From the NCBI RefSeq assembly GCF_006974145.1, contig NZ_CP039456.1, positions 888,501 to 952,500 of the forward strand: a DNA stretch of 64,000 nt, written 5' to 3'. The notes below the pieces were generated by a model that was not told where the DNA came from, ran no database searches, and saw only the letters and a list, made by a program, of their open reading frames with translations. The position numbers and the translations under genes were made by a program. The stretch is from Changchengzhania lutea. GTDB lineage: Bacteria; Bacteroidota; Bacteroidia; Flavobacteriales; Flavobacteriaceae. Shown here in pieces: positions 43,511-52,437 of this stretch (position 1 is its first letter; every line of letters starts with the position of its first letter).

Positions 43511-45190
43511 TTATACCAACATCGTTACAGGGTTTTCTATAAACCCTTTTAGTGTTTGCAGAAATAGTGCTCCTGTCGCACCATCTACTGTTCTATGGTC
43601 ACAGGCTAAAGATAGCTTCATCGTGTTTCCAACAACAATTTGCCCATTTTTAACCACTGGTTTTTCAACAATATTTCCAACAGAAAGAATCGCTGAATTT
43701 GGCTGATTTATAATAGATGTAAACGTATCTATACCAAACATACCGAGGTTAGATACCGTAAAGGTACTGCCTTCCATTTCTTGTTGTGTTAATTTTTTAT
43801 TTCTAGCTTTTCCGGCCAGGTCTTTTACTGCTGCCCCAATTTGCGGTAAGCTTTGCTCGTTGGCAAATTTCACTACAGGAACAACCAAACCATCTGGTAC
43901 AGCCACGGCCACGCCTATATGCACATGATTATTTAAGCGCATCTTGTCTGCAAACCACTGAGAATTCACCTGAGGGTGTTGTTTTAAAGCCAAAGCACAG
44001 GCTTTAACAATCATATCATTATATGATATTTTAGTATCTGGAATAGAATTGAATTGTGCCCGAAACGCCATAGCATTTTCCATATCAAACTCCACATTTA
44101 AATAATAATGTGGCGCAGTAAACTTAGAATTCGTTAAGGCTTTTGCAATGGCTTTACGCATTTGCGAGTTAGGAACCTCTTCAAAATCTTCCTGACCTGT
44201 TGCTACAAATTTACCCGCAGAAGCTGCAGATTGAGCTGTAGGCGTATAGTTTTCTATATCGCGTTTAACAATACGTCCTTGTTCTCCCGAACCTTGAACT
44301 TGCGTTAAATTAATGCCTTTTTCTTCTGCCAGTTTCTTAGCTAACGGTGATACAAATATGCGTCCGTTTGCTGTTACTGGCGTTGGTGAAGGTTTTTGTG
44401 ACTTCTCGACTGCGCTCGAAGTGACAGGAGAAGATGCCTTAGATGTGCCCTGTTTTTTCTCACTTTTTGGAGACTCATCTTGTTTAGGTGAATCTGCAGA
44501 TTCAGGCCCTTTAAAATTAGCAGCTATTCCAGAAACATCTATTCCTGCTGGTCCTATAATGGCTAACAAGGCATCCACTTTTGCGGATTCTCCTTCTTGC
44601 AATCCAATCTCTAATAAGGTTCCAGATTGAAATGATTCGAACTCCATCGTTGCTTTGTCAGTTTCAATTTCAGCTAAAATATCGCCTTCTTCAACGGTGT
44701 CCCCAACTTTTTTCAACCATGTTGCCACGGTTCCTTCTTCCATAGTATCACTAAGACGAGGCATCGTAACCACAATAACACCTTCTGGAAGCCTCTCCTC
44801 AGTCCTCTCCTTCGGAGAGGAAGCAGATTCTGCTTCGATTGGGGTTTGTTGTTCTGATTCTTTCTCAGTAGTTTCTTCCTTTTTTGTTTCAGGTTTTTCT
44901 TCTTTTTCCTTTGTTGAAGCTTTATCGTTTAACAATTCAGAAATATCTTCACCCTCATCTCCAATAATGGCTAAAAGCTCATCTACCTTAGTGGTTTCGC
45001 CTTCTTGGACACCTATATGAAGCAGTGTCCCTTCATTGAAGGACTCAAACTCCATAGTCGCTTTATCTGTTTCAATTTCGGCTAAAATATCACCTTCTTC
45101 AATAGTGTCACCTACTTTTTTTAACCAAGCCGCAACGGTTCCTTCTTCCATGGTATCGCTCAAACGCGGCATATTCACTACTATAGCCAT
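43511..45190 (-). CDS. pdhC: Pyruvate dehydrogenase E2, dihydrolipoamide acetyltransferase
   Basis: 559 residues: two lipoyl domains (1-~82 and ~138-220) with lipoylated lysines K43 and K179 in identical ETDKATMEFESF contexts, a peripheral-subunit-binding domain at ~278-313 and the catalytic domain with DHRTVDGATG (active His) near the end. It passes acetyl groups to CoA. Both interdomain linkers contain palindromic DNA, at 44398-44426 and 44803-44836. It follows pdhA after 3 bases on the same strand; E1 beta and E3 are not in this window. Confidence 0.97.
   Translation of the reverse strand: MAIVVNMPRLSDTMEEGTVAAWLKKVGDTIEEGDILAEIETDKATMEFESFNEGTLLHIGVQEGETTKVDELLAIIGDEGEDISELLNDKASTKEKEEKPETKKEETTEKESEQQTPIEAESASSPKERTEERLPEGVIVVTMPRLSDTMEEGTVATWLKKVGDTVEEGDILAEIETDKATMEFESFQSGTLLEIGLQEGESAKVDALLAIIGPAGIDVSGIAANFKGPESADSPKQDESPKSEKKQGTSKASSPVTSSAVEKSQKPSPTPVTANGRIFVSPLAKKLAEEKGINLTQVQGSGEQGRIVKRDIENYTPTAQSAASAGKFVATGQEDFEEVPNSQMRKAIAKALTNSKFTAPHYYLNVEFDMENAMAFRAQFNSIPDTKISYNDMIVKACALALKQHPQVNSQWFADKMRLNNHVHIGVAVAVPDGLVVPVVKFANEQSLPQIGAAVKDLAGKARNKKLTQQEMEGSTFTVSNLGMFGIDTFTSIINQPNSAILSVGNIVEKPVVKNGQIVVGNTMKLSLACDHRTVDGATGALFLQTLKGFIENPVTMLV
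44398..44426. repeat. Dispersed repeat core inside the second E2 linker
   Basis: CGACTGCGCTC at 44407-44417, followed by GAAGTGACA, matches the inner arm of the intergenic element at 3305-3326. It is in frame and encodes about residues 255-265 of E2, in the flexible linker between the second lipoyl and the subunit-binding domain. Confidence 0.65.
44803..44836. repeat. Two adjoining palindromes inside the first E2 linker
   Basis: TCCTCTCC (44803-44810) pairs with GGAGAGGA (44814-44821), and GAAGCAGA (44820-44827) pairs with TCTGCTTC (44829-44836). Both are perfect and nearly contiguous. They encode about residues 119-130 of E2, within the linker between the lipoyl domains. Confidence 0.65.
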
Positions 45191-45193
45191 AGC

Positions 45194-46192
45194 TTATAAT
45201 TTATGTTGTATAAATGGATAATCTTCTTGCTCGTAAACCATATCGTAAAGTTGCTGGGTTTCTGGATATGGCGATTCGTCTGCAAATTTTTCACATTCTG
45301 AAACCAAATCCTTCACACGCTTGTCAATCACTTTAAGATCTTCTTCAGTGGCATATTTCTTTTCAAGAATAACATCTTTCATCTGTGTAATTGGATCAAT
45401 TTTCTTGTATTCCTTAACTTCATCCTTGGTTCTATAATGCTGTGCATCACTCATGGAATGTCCTCTATAACGGTACGTCTTTAGTTCTAAAAATGTTGGT
45501 CCGCCACCACGACGAGCCCTTTGAATGGCTTCATCAAAGGCTTCAGCTACTTTTACGGGGTTCATGCCATCAACTGGCCCACAGGGCATTTCGTAACCTT
45601 TTCCTAATTTCCAAATATCTGTATGATTCGCTGTTCGTGCAACCGAAGTTCCCATGGCATACCCGTTATTTTCACAAACGAAAACGACAGGTAAATTCCA
45701 AAGCATTGCCAAGTTAAAGGTTTCATGCAACGACCCTTGTCTTGCTGCTCCATCACCAAAACAACATAAGGTAACTGCATCACTATCGTGATATTTATCA
45801 CCAAAGGCAATTCCGGCACCTAATGGAATTTGGCCACCAACAATACCGTGACCTCCATAAAACCGATGTTCCTTAGAAAAAATATGCATGGAGCCACCCA
45901 TGCCTTTAGAAGTCCCTGTGACTTTTCCATAAAGCTCAGCCATCACACGCTTAGGATCGACACCCATACCAATAGGTTGTACGTGATTTCTATAGGCCGT
46001 AATCATCTTGTCCTTGGTTAAATCCATAGCGTGCAGTGCGCCCGCTAAAACGGCCTCTTGTCCGTTATATAAATGAAGAAACCCTCTTACTTTTTGTTGT
46101 ATATATACTGCGGCCAGTTTATCTTCAAACTTTCTCCAGAAATACATATCCTCATACCATTTTAGATATGTTTCTTTTGTGATTTTTTGCAT
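45194..46192 (-). CDS. pdhA: Pyruvate dehydrogenase E1 component, alpha subunit
   Basis: 332 residues. Thiamine-diphosphate binding region GDGAARQGSLHETFNLAMLWNLPVVFVCENNGYAMGT and the phosphorylation-loop-like YRYRGHSMSDAQHYR are typical of E1 alpha. With E1 beta it decarboxylates pyruvate and acetylates the lipoyl arms of E2. First gene of the pdhA-pdhC unit; the beta subunit must be encoded elsewhere. Confidence 0.97.
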   Translation of the reverse strand: MQKITKETYLKWYEDMYFWRKFEDKLAAVYIQQKVRGFLHLYNGQEAVLAGALHAMDLTKDKMITAYRNHVQPIGMGVDPKRVMAELYGKVTGTSKGMGGSMHIFSKEHRFYGGHGIVGGQIPLGAGIAFGDKYHDSDAVTLCCFGDGAARQGSLHETFNLAMLWNLPVVFVCENNGYAMGTSVARTANHTDIWKLGKGYEMPCGPVDGMNPVKVAEAFDEAIQRARRGGGPTFLELKTYRYRGHSMSDAQHYRTKDEVKEYKKIDPITQMKDVILEKKYATEEDLKVIDKRVKDLVSECEKFADESPYPETQQLYDMVYEQEDYPFIQHKL

Positions 46193-46480
46193 CGACTACT
46201 ATTAGGTTGTTAAATTAGTATCACTCTGACTTCAAACTTAATATGTTAAGATAGCATTTTCTTATACACTAAACTGAATTTGCGATTACTTTAAGCGAAA
46301 TACAAAAGTAATACATCTCAAGGTATTGCGAAAACGTAAATTCATTAAACTAATAAAATTTAGTGAAAAATTAGCTGGTCGCTAGTCACCCTATAAATTT
46401 TATATTTTTGTTTATCAAAAATTGATGTATTGCAAATCTGTTGTATTTCAAAAACGTTCAGGTTTTGATTTAACGGTAAG
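46193..46480. other. Intergenic region upstream of pdhA
   Basis: 288 AT-rich bases between the cdd stop and the pdhA start. On the minus strand TACTTTTG (46303-46310 on the plus strand as CAAAAGTA) fits the -7 promoter consensus about 110 bases before pdhA. A TATTTTTG on the plus strand near 46400 has no gene to serve. No ORF, RNA or strong hairpin seen. Confidence 0.4.
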
Positions 46481-46963
46481 TTATAGCACCGATTTATCAA
46501 ACATTAATGGCAGTAAATTTGATAGCGAATTGGATTTCACCACCTTTCCCTCTTCACCCATAAAATACATTTCAATAGGTGCATCTTGTTTAATTTCATA
46601 TTCTGCTATGGCTTGTCTGCAAGCCCCACAAGGTGGAATAGGCTTGGTGGTAATGTTTTTATTTGATCCTGCAATAATGGCCATTCGAATTATTTTGGCA
46701 TCAGGGTATTCTGCCCCTGCATAATAAATAGCAGTTCGCTCGGCGCATAAACCAGAAGGAAAGGATGCGTTTTCTTGATTATTACCTAATATAACCTCGC
46801 CATTATCCAATAATACGGCGACGCCAACATAAAAATTAGAATAAGGCGCATAGGCCTTTAACCTAGCCTTTGTGGCTTGATCCATTAATTTTAATATATC
46901 TTTAGGAAGTTCTTCCTTGTTTTCAAATACAAATAAGGTGGATTCTATTTTTACTTCCTTCAT
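46481..46963 (-). CDS. cdd: Cytidine deaminase
   Basis: 160 residues with the zinc site CAERTAIYYAG (Cys and catalytic Glu) and PPCGACRQAIAEY (two Cys), the homotetrameric cytidine deaminase pattern, and YSNFYVGVAVLLDNGEV before it. It deaminates cytidine and deoxycytidine to uridine forms in pyrimidine salvage. It lies between porV and pdhA in the same direction, with a terminator upstream separating it from porV. Confidence 0.94.
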   Translation of the reverse strand: MKEVKIESTLFVFENKEELPKDILKLMDQATKARLKAYAPYSNFYVGVAVLLDNGEVILGNNQENASFPSGLCAERTAIYYAGAEYPDAKIIRMAIIAGSNKNITTKPIPPCGACRQAIAEYEIKQDAPIEMYFMGEEGKVVKSNSLSNLLPLMFDKSVL

Positions 46964-47002
46964 AAATTATCTTTGGTTAAGTTAGCGAACTAATTTAGAC
47001 AA

Positions 47003-47030
47003 AAAAACTATTGCTTTCGCAATAGTTTTT
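47003..47030. terminator. Intrinsic terminator between porV and cdd
   Basis: AAAAACTATTGC (47003-47014) pairs perfectly with GCAATAGTTTTT (47019-47030), four-base loop. The A and T runs make it work on either strand; on the minus strand it ends the porU-porV unit. Confidence 0.8.
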
Positions 47031-47052
47031 AATATCTATTTTTTGAAACATC

Positions 47053-48255
47053 TTAATATTCTACATATTCTCCTGCTCCAATGTTAAAGGTTAGAGAAAA
47101 ACGTAACGTATTTTCTAATGGACTCTGTACTTTGGATGCTGAAAATAAGTACGATAAATCTATATTCACCACATTGGCTTTAAAACCAGCACCAAGTGCT
47201 AAAAACTTTCTCGCCCCTTTTTCTTCGCTTTCATTAAAATAACCTGCTCTAAATGCAAATGAATCTTGATATAGGTATTCAGCTCCTAAAGACCAAGTAA
47301 ACTCTTTTAATTCCTCACTAAAACCATCTGGTGCATCGCCAAAAGATTGAAACATCCCACTTAAAAAACTAACATCGGGGTCTTTTCCTTCCACTATAAT
47401 AGTGGGCTCATCATTGCCTTGATTTTCATCACCGTCCGTATCAACATAACCATATACAGGTGGTGTTGGCACCAATAACTTGCCTATTTCAGCAGTGACC
47501 CCTATTTTGTTATAATCATCAAAGATAAAATCGAAACCTGCCCCTAAACGTAAATTGGTTGGTTGAAAGTTTTCGACACCACCTTCATCATACTTAAATT
47601 TTGGCCCAATATTTTGAATGGCAAATCCCATTCTCCAACGGCCATTAAAATCTGAATAGGCTTCTTCTTCACTCTGATAATACCCAGAAACATCAACTCC
47701 AAACGTACTTGCAGGTGTGGCATCACCATCAACCCCATCTAACTTTAAATCTGAACGCAAATAACGCATAGCGACAGACATGGCAAATTGATCTGAAAGC
47801 TTTAAGGCATAAGATACATCTAAAGTGAACTCATTTGGTCGTTGAATTAATGCTGTAGAAAACTCATCCGTTACAAATTCGATATCACCTAGCGAGAAAT
47901 ATTTTAAACTTATCGCAAATGCACTTTTTTCATCTAATCGATTAAAATACGTAACATTTCCTAAGAAAATATCATTTACTAGTTTGCTCAAATACGGAGT
48001 ATAACTAACGCCTATACCCGATTTAGTTTCTGAAAATGCATATTTGGATGAATTCCACTGTTGGGAAAAGGCATCCACAGATGTGGCAACCCCCATATCT
48101 CCCATGGCAGCAGCTCTAGCATCTGGTGCTATAAGTAAGAATGGAACGCCCGTTGTTATAACACGTCTATCTTGATTAGGAAAAATAATAGTTTCTTGAG
48201 CATTTATTTTAACAATAAACGTGAGGGCAATAGCTAGCAATATATGATTCTTCAT
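47053..48255 (-). CDS. porV: Type IX secretion outer membrane protein PorV
   Basis: 400 residues with a signal peptide (ending NAQ) and a FadL-like beta-barrel. The segment GVPFLLIAPDARAAAMGDMGVATS near the N-terminus is diagnostic of PorV (LptO). PorV carries cargo from the translocon to the PorU sortase and its barrel spans the outer membrane. It follows porU on the same strand with 33 bases between. Confidence 0.96.
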   Translation of the reverse strand: MKNHILLAIALTFIVKINAQETIIFPNQDRRVITTGVPFLLIAPDARAAAMGDMGVATSVDAFSQQWNSSKYAFSETKSGIGVSYTPYLSKLVNDIFLGNVTYFNRLDEKSAFAISLKYFSLGDIEFVTDEFSTALIQRPNEFTLDVSYALKLSDQFAMSVAMRYLRSDLKLDGVDGDATPASTFGVDVSGYYQSEEEAYSDFNGRWRMGFAIQNIGPKFKYDEGGVENFQPTNLRLGAGFDFIFDDYNKIGVTAEIGKLLVPTPPVYGYVDTDGDENQGNDEPTIIVEGKDPDVSFLSGMFQSFGDAPDGFSEELKEFTWSLGAEYLYQDSFAFRAGYFNESEEKGARKFLALGAGFKANVVNIDLSYLFSASKVQSPLENTLRFSLTFNIGAGEYVEY

Positions 48256-48288
48256 GTAATGGATTTATTTAACAAATATAATTTTTTA

Positions 48289-51200
48289 TTATAGTATGAC
48301 AAGTTTCTCAATTTTTTCAACTTTCTTGTTTAACAGATTAGAACGAACCGAAAGTTTATACACATAGGTTCCCTTTCCTATCTTATCACCAAAATCGTCA
48401 CGCCCATCCCAAACCAAATCTCTTGAAAGCGAACTGGTGGTTTTTATCCCTCCCGTGGTTTGCCCGTTTATGGTTCTTACCAGTTTTCCTGAAACGGTGA
48501 ATATCTGTATAGAAACGTCTAAAGGTTCCGAACTATTGTGATTAAACCAAAATTCTGTATAATTCACAAACGGATTAGGGTAGTTAAGTACATTGTTGAT
48601 GACTAAATCCTGATCTTTATCGAACACCAAAAATTGAATTTCGGAAACTGAAGAGTTATTGTACACATCCCAAGCTTTGATTTTTAAAGTGTGCAATCCG
48701 GGTTCTATATCGCGCAAAGGAAAACTAACCACACCTTTTTTATAATCATCAACTTCCGTTTGGTAATAATCATTCAATACAATCGGGTTGGTTTCGTCAT
48801 CATCTAAAATAGCCACGATATCATGACCTATACCACTTGCTGTGTTAATCCCATTATCGTCTTCTAACTTTACAAGCAAAGTTGGGGATTCATTGGTTAT
48901 ACCACCCGAAACGAAGTTTTCATCATTCATGTACAAAGCAATAACGGGTCCAATATTATCTGCTACGGCATTCTCATTAATACCGCCAATTTTAACAGTG
49001 TTGATGCTTGCCCCTGTTTGATCCTCCAGTTTTGTAGAATTCTTGGCATAGAAGCTAACTTTGCCAAAACCAACAGGAATACCAATATCCTTAGGTACCA
49101 CAAAATCAAATTCAAACTGCCCATTCGTTACAGAAGCCTGACCTCTAAAGATAATCTCGCCAGACGTCCTAAAATCTAAAGTAATGAGTTCTCCGTTTAA
49201 GGTAGTCCCATCGTTAGCAAGCGTCTGTCTACTAATATCTTTGTCATAGATAGTTGTTGAAAGCGTTCCTGAATAATCATTAAGAATATTACCTGAAAGA
49301 CCTGTAACTTCTCCAGCCAACTTTACATAGCTCAATGCTTTGAGCGTATCTGTTGCTTGCTCTAAAGGCACATCGTTTATGGTTGTAAGTTTGATATTTG
49401 GCTTAGGGACTTGAAGTTTCATGGCTGGATCGCCAATAAAAAATACCAATCGTCTCTGACTAGAACCAGCAATTTCTGGGTCGGTTTTTGCCAATCGCAA
49501 GGCCTCTGCCATGGAGGGATATTCAAAATCTGAGAACGTATCATTATCACTAAAAGAATATAAATATTGTCCTAATGCCTCATTAAAGTTTATACCGAAG
49601 GTTACAAAAACTTGACGGGTGGTTGTAATTAAAGCAATGGATCCAGCTTCTTTATTCCAGTACGTTAATTCCCCAGCTGTTTCCCTAAGCGGGTTGTCAA
49701 ATTTGGTAAATTCACAGGTTACGGTAACAAAACAATTTAGCTTACAAAAATTTCTCAGACCGTTGGCATCAGGTTTCATAAAAATACGTTCGGAAGCCAA
49801 ACCATCTTCTCCGCCATGCCCAAAATAATTAACCACCAAAGCACCCTTATCGATACTATTGGCGATCTCATCCTCTACTTTAGGATATCTGTTTCCTCCG
49901 GCAGAAGTTTCTTGTCTAAAAGCATCAGAATGTATTTTGATAGAGTTCACAAATTGTTTTTCTGTGGTAACCTCTTCTGCAATTTTATCTGTAGTTCCCT
50001 GAATTATACCTTCCCAATCTTGATCCACATCATCTGAAATGAGCACAAAATTATTTCTCCAGCTACCAAAAGATTCTTTTGAATAATAGGTTTCTACTTT
50101 ATCGACCAAAATTTTAGCACGTTGTGGCGTATCGGCTAGAATCCTTCCTATAGCAATATCGAGTCTCTCATTCGTATTCATAGCACCTTCATTGCTATCC
50201 ATCATGCCAAAAAAATCATCCGAAACGAATGAATTGGTCAGATTGAAGCTATTATAAGAATACCAAGATGGTACAATGTTCGTATTGTTTGGAATTCTAT
50301 CTTTATAATCAAAAGAACCATCTCCAAAGAGACATACATATTTTATTCGCTTGGCCGGTGAACTGGCATTATCATAGACATATTTTATCAAATTCCTTAT
50401 AGCTCCAATATCTTGGTTGCCCGTACTAAATTCGTTATAGATATGACTTAACGCCATTGTTTTTACATTGAGATTATATTGGTTTCGATTAATCTGAGCA
50501 AGACGTTCGGCTTCATTAATCATATTATCTGGGGCAACTATTATATAATCCACATCTTGAAATTCACCTTGATTATTTAAAAAGATAGTCCCTTTTATAT
50601 TTTGATTTGCTACAGTAGTAGTGCCATCAAATTTAGGTTCAAAATAATCACTTTCAGTAACGGCTACAAAAGTTTTTAAAACCCCTAAAGATGATGTAAA
50701 GTTTAAGGTTGAAGCGGCATCAGTATTTTCGAAATTCGTGACATTATATAAATCTGTCACATTCCAAATTTCAGATATTTCTGCTGCATTTATAATTTCA
50801 TATTGCCCTATTCCTGATGCCAGTGCCGTAGCATACTTCTTAAATTGAAATTGTTTGCCTTCAAATTTTAAAGCTCTGGTCGCTTCAATGCTTATATAGT
50901 CTAAATATCCTAGCGCACTTGGGTTACCCTGATTATCAAAATCCAAACCCACTGTAATTGGAGACCCACTAACACTAATGGTACTATTATATGATGCATC
51001 GTCCGCAAGTGCCGCATTTGATATGGCGCCCATGGATAATGTAGAAATAACTACTCCATTCATACTTAATGCCATGGAACTAGCCGAAGACGATGCTGCT
51101 GCCACATAAACCTTAAGGCGTATAGGCTCTGTAGTAACTAAATTAGGAAAATCAAATTCAAATGTTTTATTGGAATCAATATCAAAACGATCTCCAAACC

Positions 51201-52176
51201 ACCGTCTACCTAAAAACGCAATATTATAGTCATCAACTTCGTGAAATTGATAATCATCAAATGTATTTATCACCATATCAACCGAACCTGTAGGTTGCGT
51301 AAATGGTTGTATGCGTTTCCCTAAACTAGAACCCACATTCACATAATAATACGTCTTATCTGTATAACAATTGATATTTGTATTACTTTCTGCTTGTAGC
51401 TCTTTAGGTCCCTGTGCATAAAAAATAATATGGTCTTGATTATCAAAAACGCCATCTTCCTCCCCAACAAATTTTATGGCATTTTCCTGAACATCTAACG
51501 GATAAGGTGTTGCATTAGAATAAGGAATCATTCTACCGCCGTTTCCATAAATTTTTATAGTTCTAGGGTCAACAGAATTAACATTCACCCCCAAGCGTTG
51601 CAAAAAACTTTTTGATAGTTTAAAAACACCTGTCGTGTCCACATAAAAACGATACCATTCTCCCAACCTTAATACGGAGTTTGTAACCACTTTAGAATTA
51701 CTTCTAAATTTATTTGCAGTAGAGGATTGCTTAGCACTCAAAGATTGCTTGTAATTAATTTTAAATGAGATCGCTTTTTTATAGTTCCCATTGGCTGTTT
51801 TAATTATAGGCGATAACTTTAAAAATGCAAAACGTGAATCCCTACCTACTGAATTATTTAAGGAATATTTTAATGAACTCGGTATTTTATCGAGTTCCAA
51901 ATCCCCTAAATCTGCTTTTGAAATAGAAGCGTATACAATATTGGTTACCGTTATTGAAGATTCGTTAATTGGACTAGAAATTTCCCATTGGGCTATAAAC
52001 TGAAGTCCGCTTTCAAAATCGTAACTAAAATTTTCTTTGTTAAAAGATGGGATTTGCTTAGAAAAACTTGCCGCAGACATGGTTTGGGTACCTTCCCATG
52101 TGAGGTTAAATGTCTTTTGTTGACCAAAAACACCAATAGACACTAATAAAAATAGTAGTAAAAATTTCTCTCTCAT
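48289..52176 (-). CDS. porU: Type IX secretion sortase PorU
   Basis: 1295 residues with a signal peptide and a C25 (gingipain-like) protease domain: catalytic H787 in YFGHGGEDG and C821 in VTCEFTKF. The final ~90 residues (YPNPFVNYTEFWF onward, ending EKLVIL) resemble a type IX C-terminal domain. PorU cleaves the C-terminal signal of cargo at the cell surface and helps attach it. Co-transcribed with porV; divergent from gldJ. Confidence 0.96.
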   Translation of the reverse strand: MREKFLLLFLLVSIGVFGQQKTFNLTWEGTQTMSAASFSKQIPSFNKENFSYDFESGLQFIAQWEISSPINESSITVTNIVYASISKADLGDLELDKIPSSLKYSLNNSVGRDSRFAFLKLSPIIKTANGNYKKAISFKINYKQSLSAKQSSTANKFRSNSKVVTNSVLRLGEWYRFYVDTTGVFKLSKSFLQRLGVNVNSVDPRTIKIYGNGGRMIPYSNATPYPLDVQENAIKFVGEEDGVFDNQDHIIFYAQGPKELQAESNTNINCYTDKTYYYVNVGSSLGKRIQPFTQPTGSVDMVINTFDDYQFHEVDDYNIAFLGRRWFGDRFDIDSNKTFEFDFPNLVTTEPIRLKVYVAAASSSASSMALSMNGVVISTLSMGAISNAALADDASYNSTISVSGSPITVGLDFDNQGNPSALGYLDYISIEATRALKFEGKQFQFKKYATALASGIGQYEIINAAEISEIWNVTDLYNVTNFENTDAASTLNFTSSLGVLKTFVAVTESDYFEPKFDGTTTVANQNIKGTIFLNNQGEFQDVDYIIVAPDNMINEAERLAQINRNQYNLNVKTMALSHIYNEFSTGNQDIGAIRNLIKYVYDNASSPAKRIKYVCLFGDGSFDYKDRIPNNTNIVPSWYSYNSFNLTNSFVSDDFFGMMDSNEGAMNTNERLDIAIGRILADTPQRAKILVDKVETYYSKESFGSWRNNFVLISDDVDQDWEGIIQGTTDKIAEEVTTEKQFVNSIKIHSDAFRQETSAGGNRYPKVEDEIANSIDKGALVVNYFGHGGEDGLASERIFMKPDANGLRNFCKLNCFVTVTCEFTKFDNPLRETAGELTYWNKEAGSIALITTTRQVFVTFGINFNEALGQYLYSFSDNDTFSDFEYPSMAEALRLAKTDPEIAGSSQRRLVFFIGDPAMKLQVPKPNIKLTTINDVPLEQATDTLKALSYVKLAGEVTGLSGNILNDYSGTLSTTIYDKDISRQTLANDGTTLNGELITLDFRTSGEIIFRGQASVTNGQFEFDFVVPKDIGIPVGFGKVSFYAKNSTKLEDQTGASINTVKIGGINENAVADNIGPVIALYMNDENFVSGGITNESPTLLVKLEDDNGINTASGIGHDIVAILDDDETNPIVLNDYYQTEVDDYKKGVVSFPLRDIEPGLHTLKIKAWDVYNNSSVSEIQFLVFDKDQDLVINNVLNYPNPFVNYTEFWFNHNSSEPLDVSIQIFTVSGKLVRTINGQTTGGIKTTSSLSRDLVWDGRDDFGDKIGKGTYVYKLSVRSNLLNKKVEKIEKLVIL

Positions 52177-52238
52177 TGATTGAATAACGCTTTTTGCATC
52201 ATGTTATTATTAAAAAACAACAAAATAATCAGCTCTGG

Positions 52239-52246
52239 CAAAAATA
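52239..52246 (-). promoter_or_regulatory. -7 promoter element candidate for porU
   Basis: On the minus strand TATTTTTG matches the flavobacterial -7 consensus about 63 bases before the porU ATG, in the 225-base gap shared with gldJ. No clear TTG at the matching -33 distance. Confidence 0.3.
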
Positions 52247-52437
52247 CAATAATAAATGAGTAAAACCTGCGTTAATATAACTCAGTTGAGAGTCGGAAAA
52301 CGGCCAAATCATCGTTGTATGGTCTAAAAAATAGGATGAAATACACTTTTTTTTAGTCAAAATGCATAAATATGCTTGCTTTGTAAGGTTTAATTCATAT
52401 ATTGCAGCACCAAAATTATATTAGCTTACTTAAAGAT

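Noticed and set aside
44640..45180. Long similar DNA segments that might be a repeat element
   Set aside because: They are the two lipoyl domains of E2, a normal internal domain duplication.
44313..45221. Several plus-strand open frames opposite pdhC
   Set aside because: Serine-rich antisense shadows of the lipoyl domains and linkers; pdhC itself is certain.
46390..46410. Plus-strand TATTTTTG promoter match
   Set aside because: No gene on the plus strand follows; the downstream open frame is antisense to cdd.
52402..52437. TTG start for gldJ
   Set aside because: It would put 12 polar residues before the lipoprotein signal; the ATGs at 52438 and 52444 fit better.
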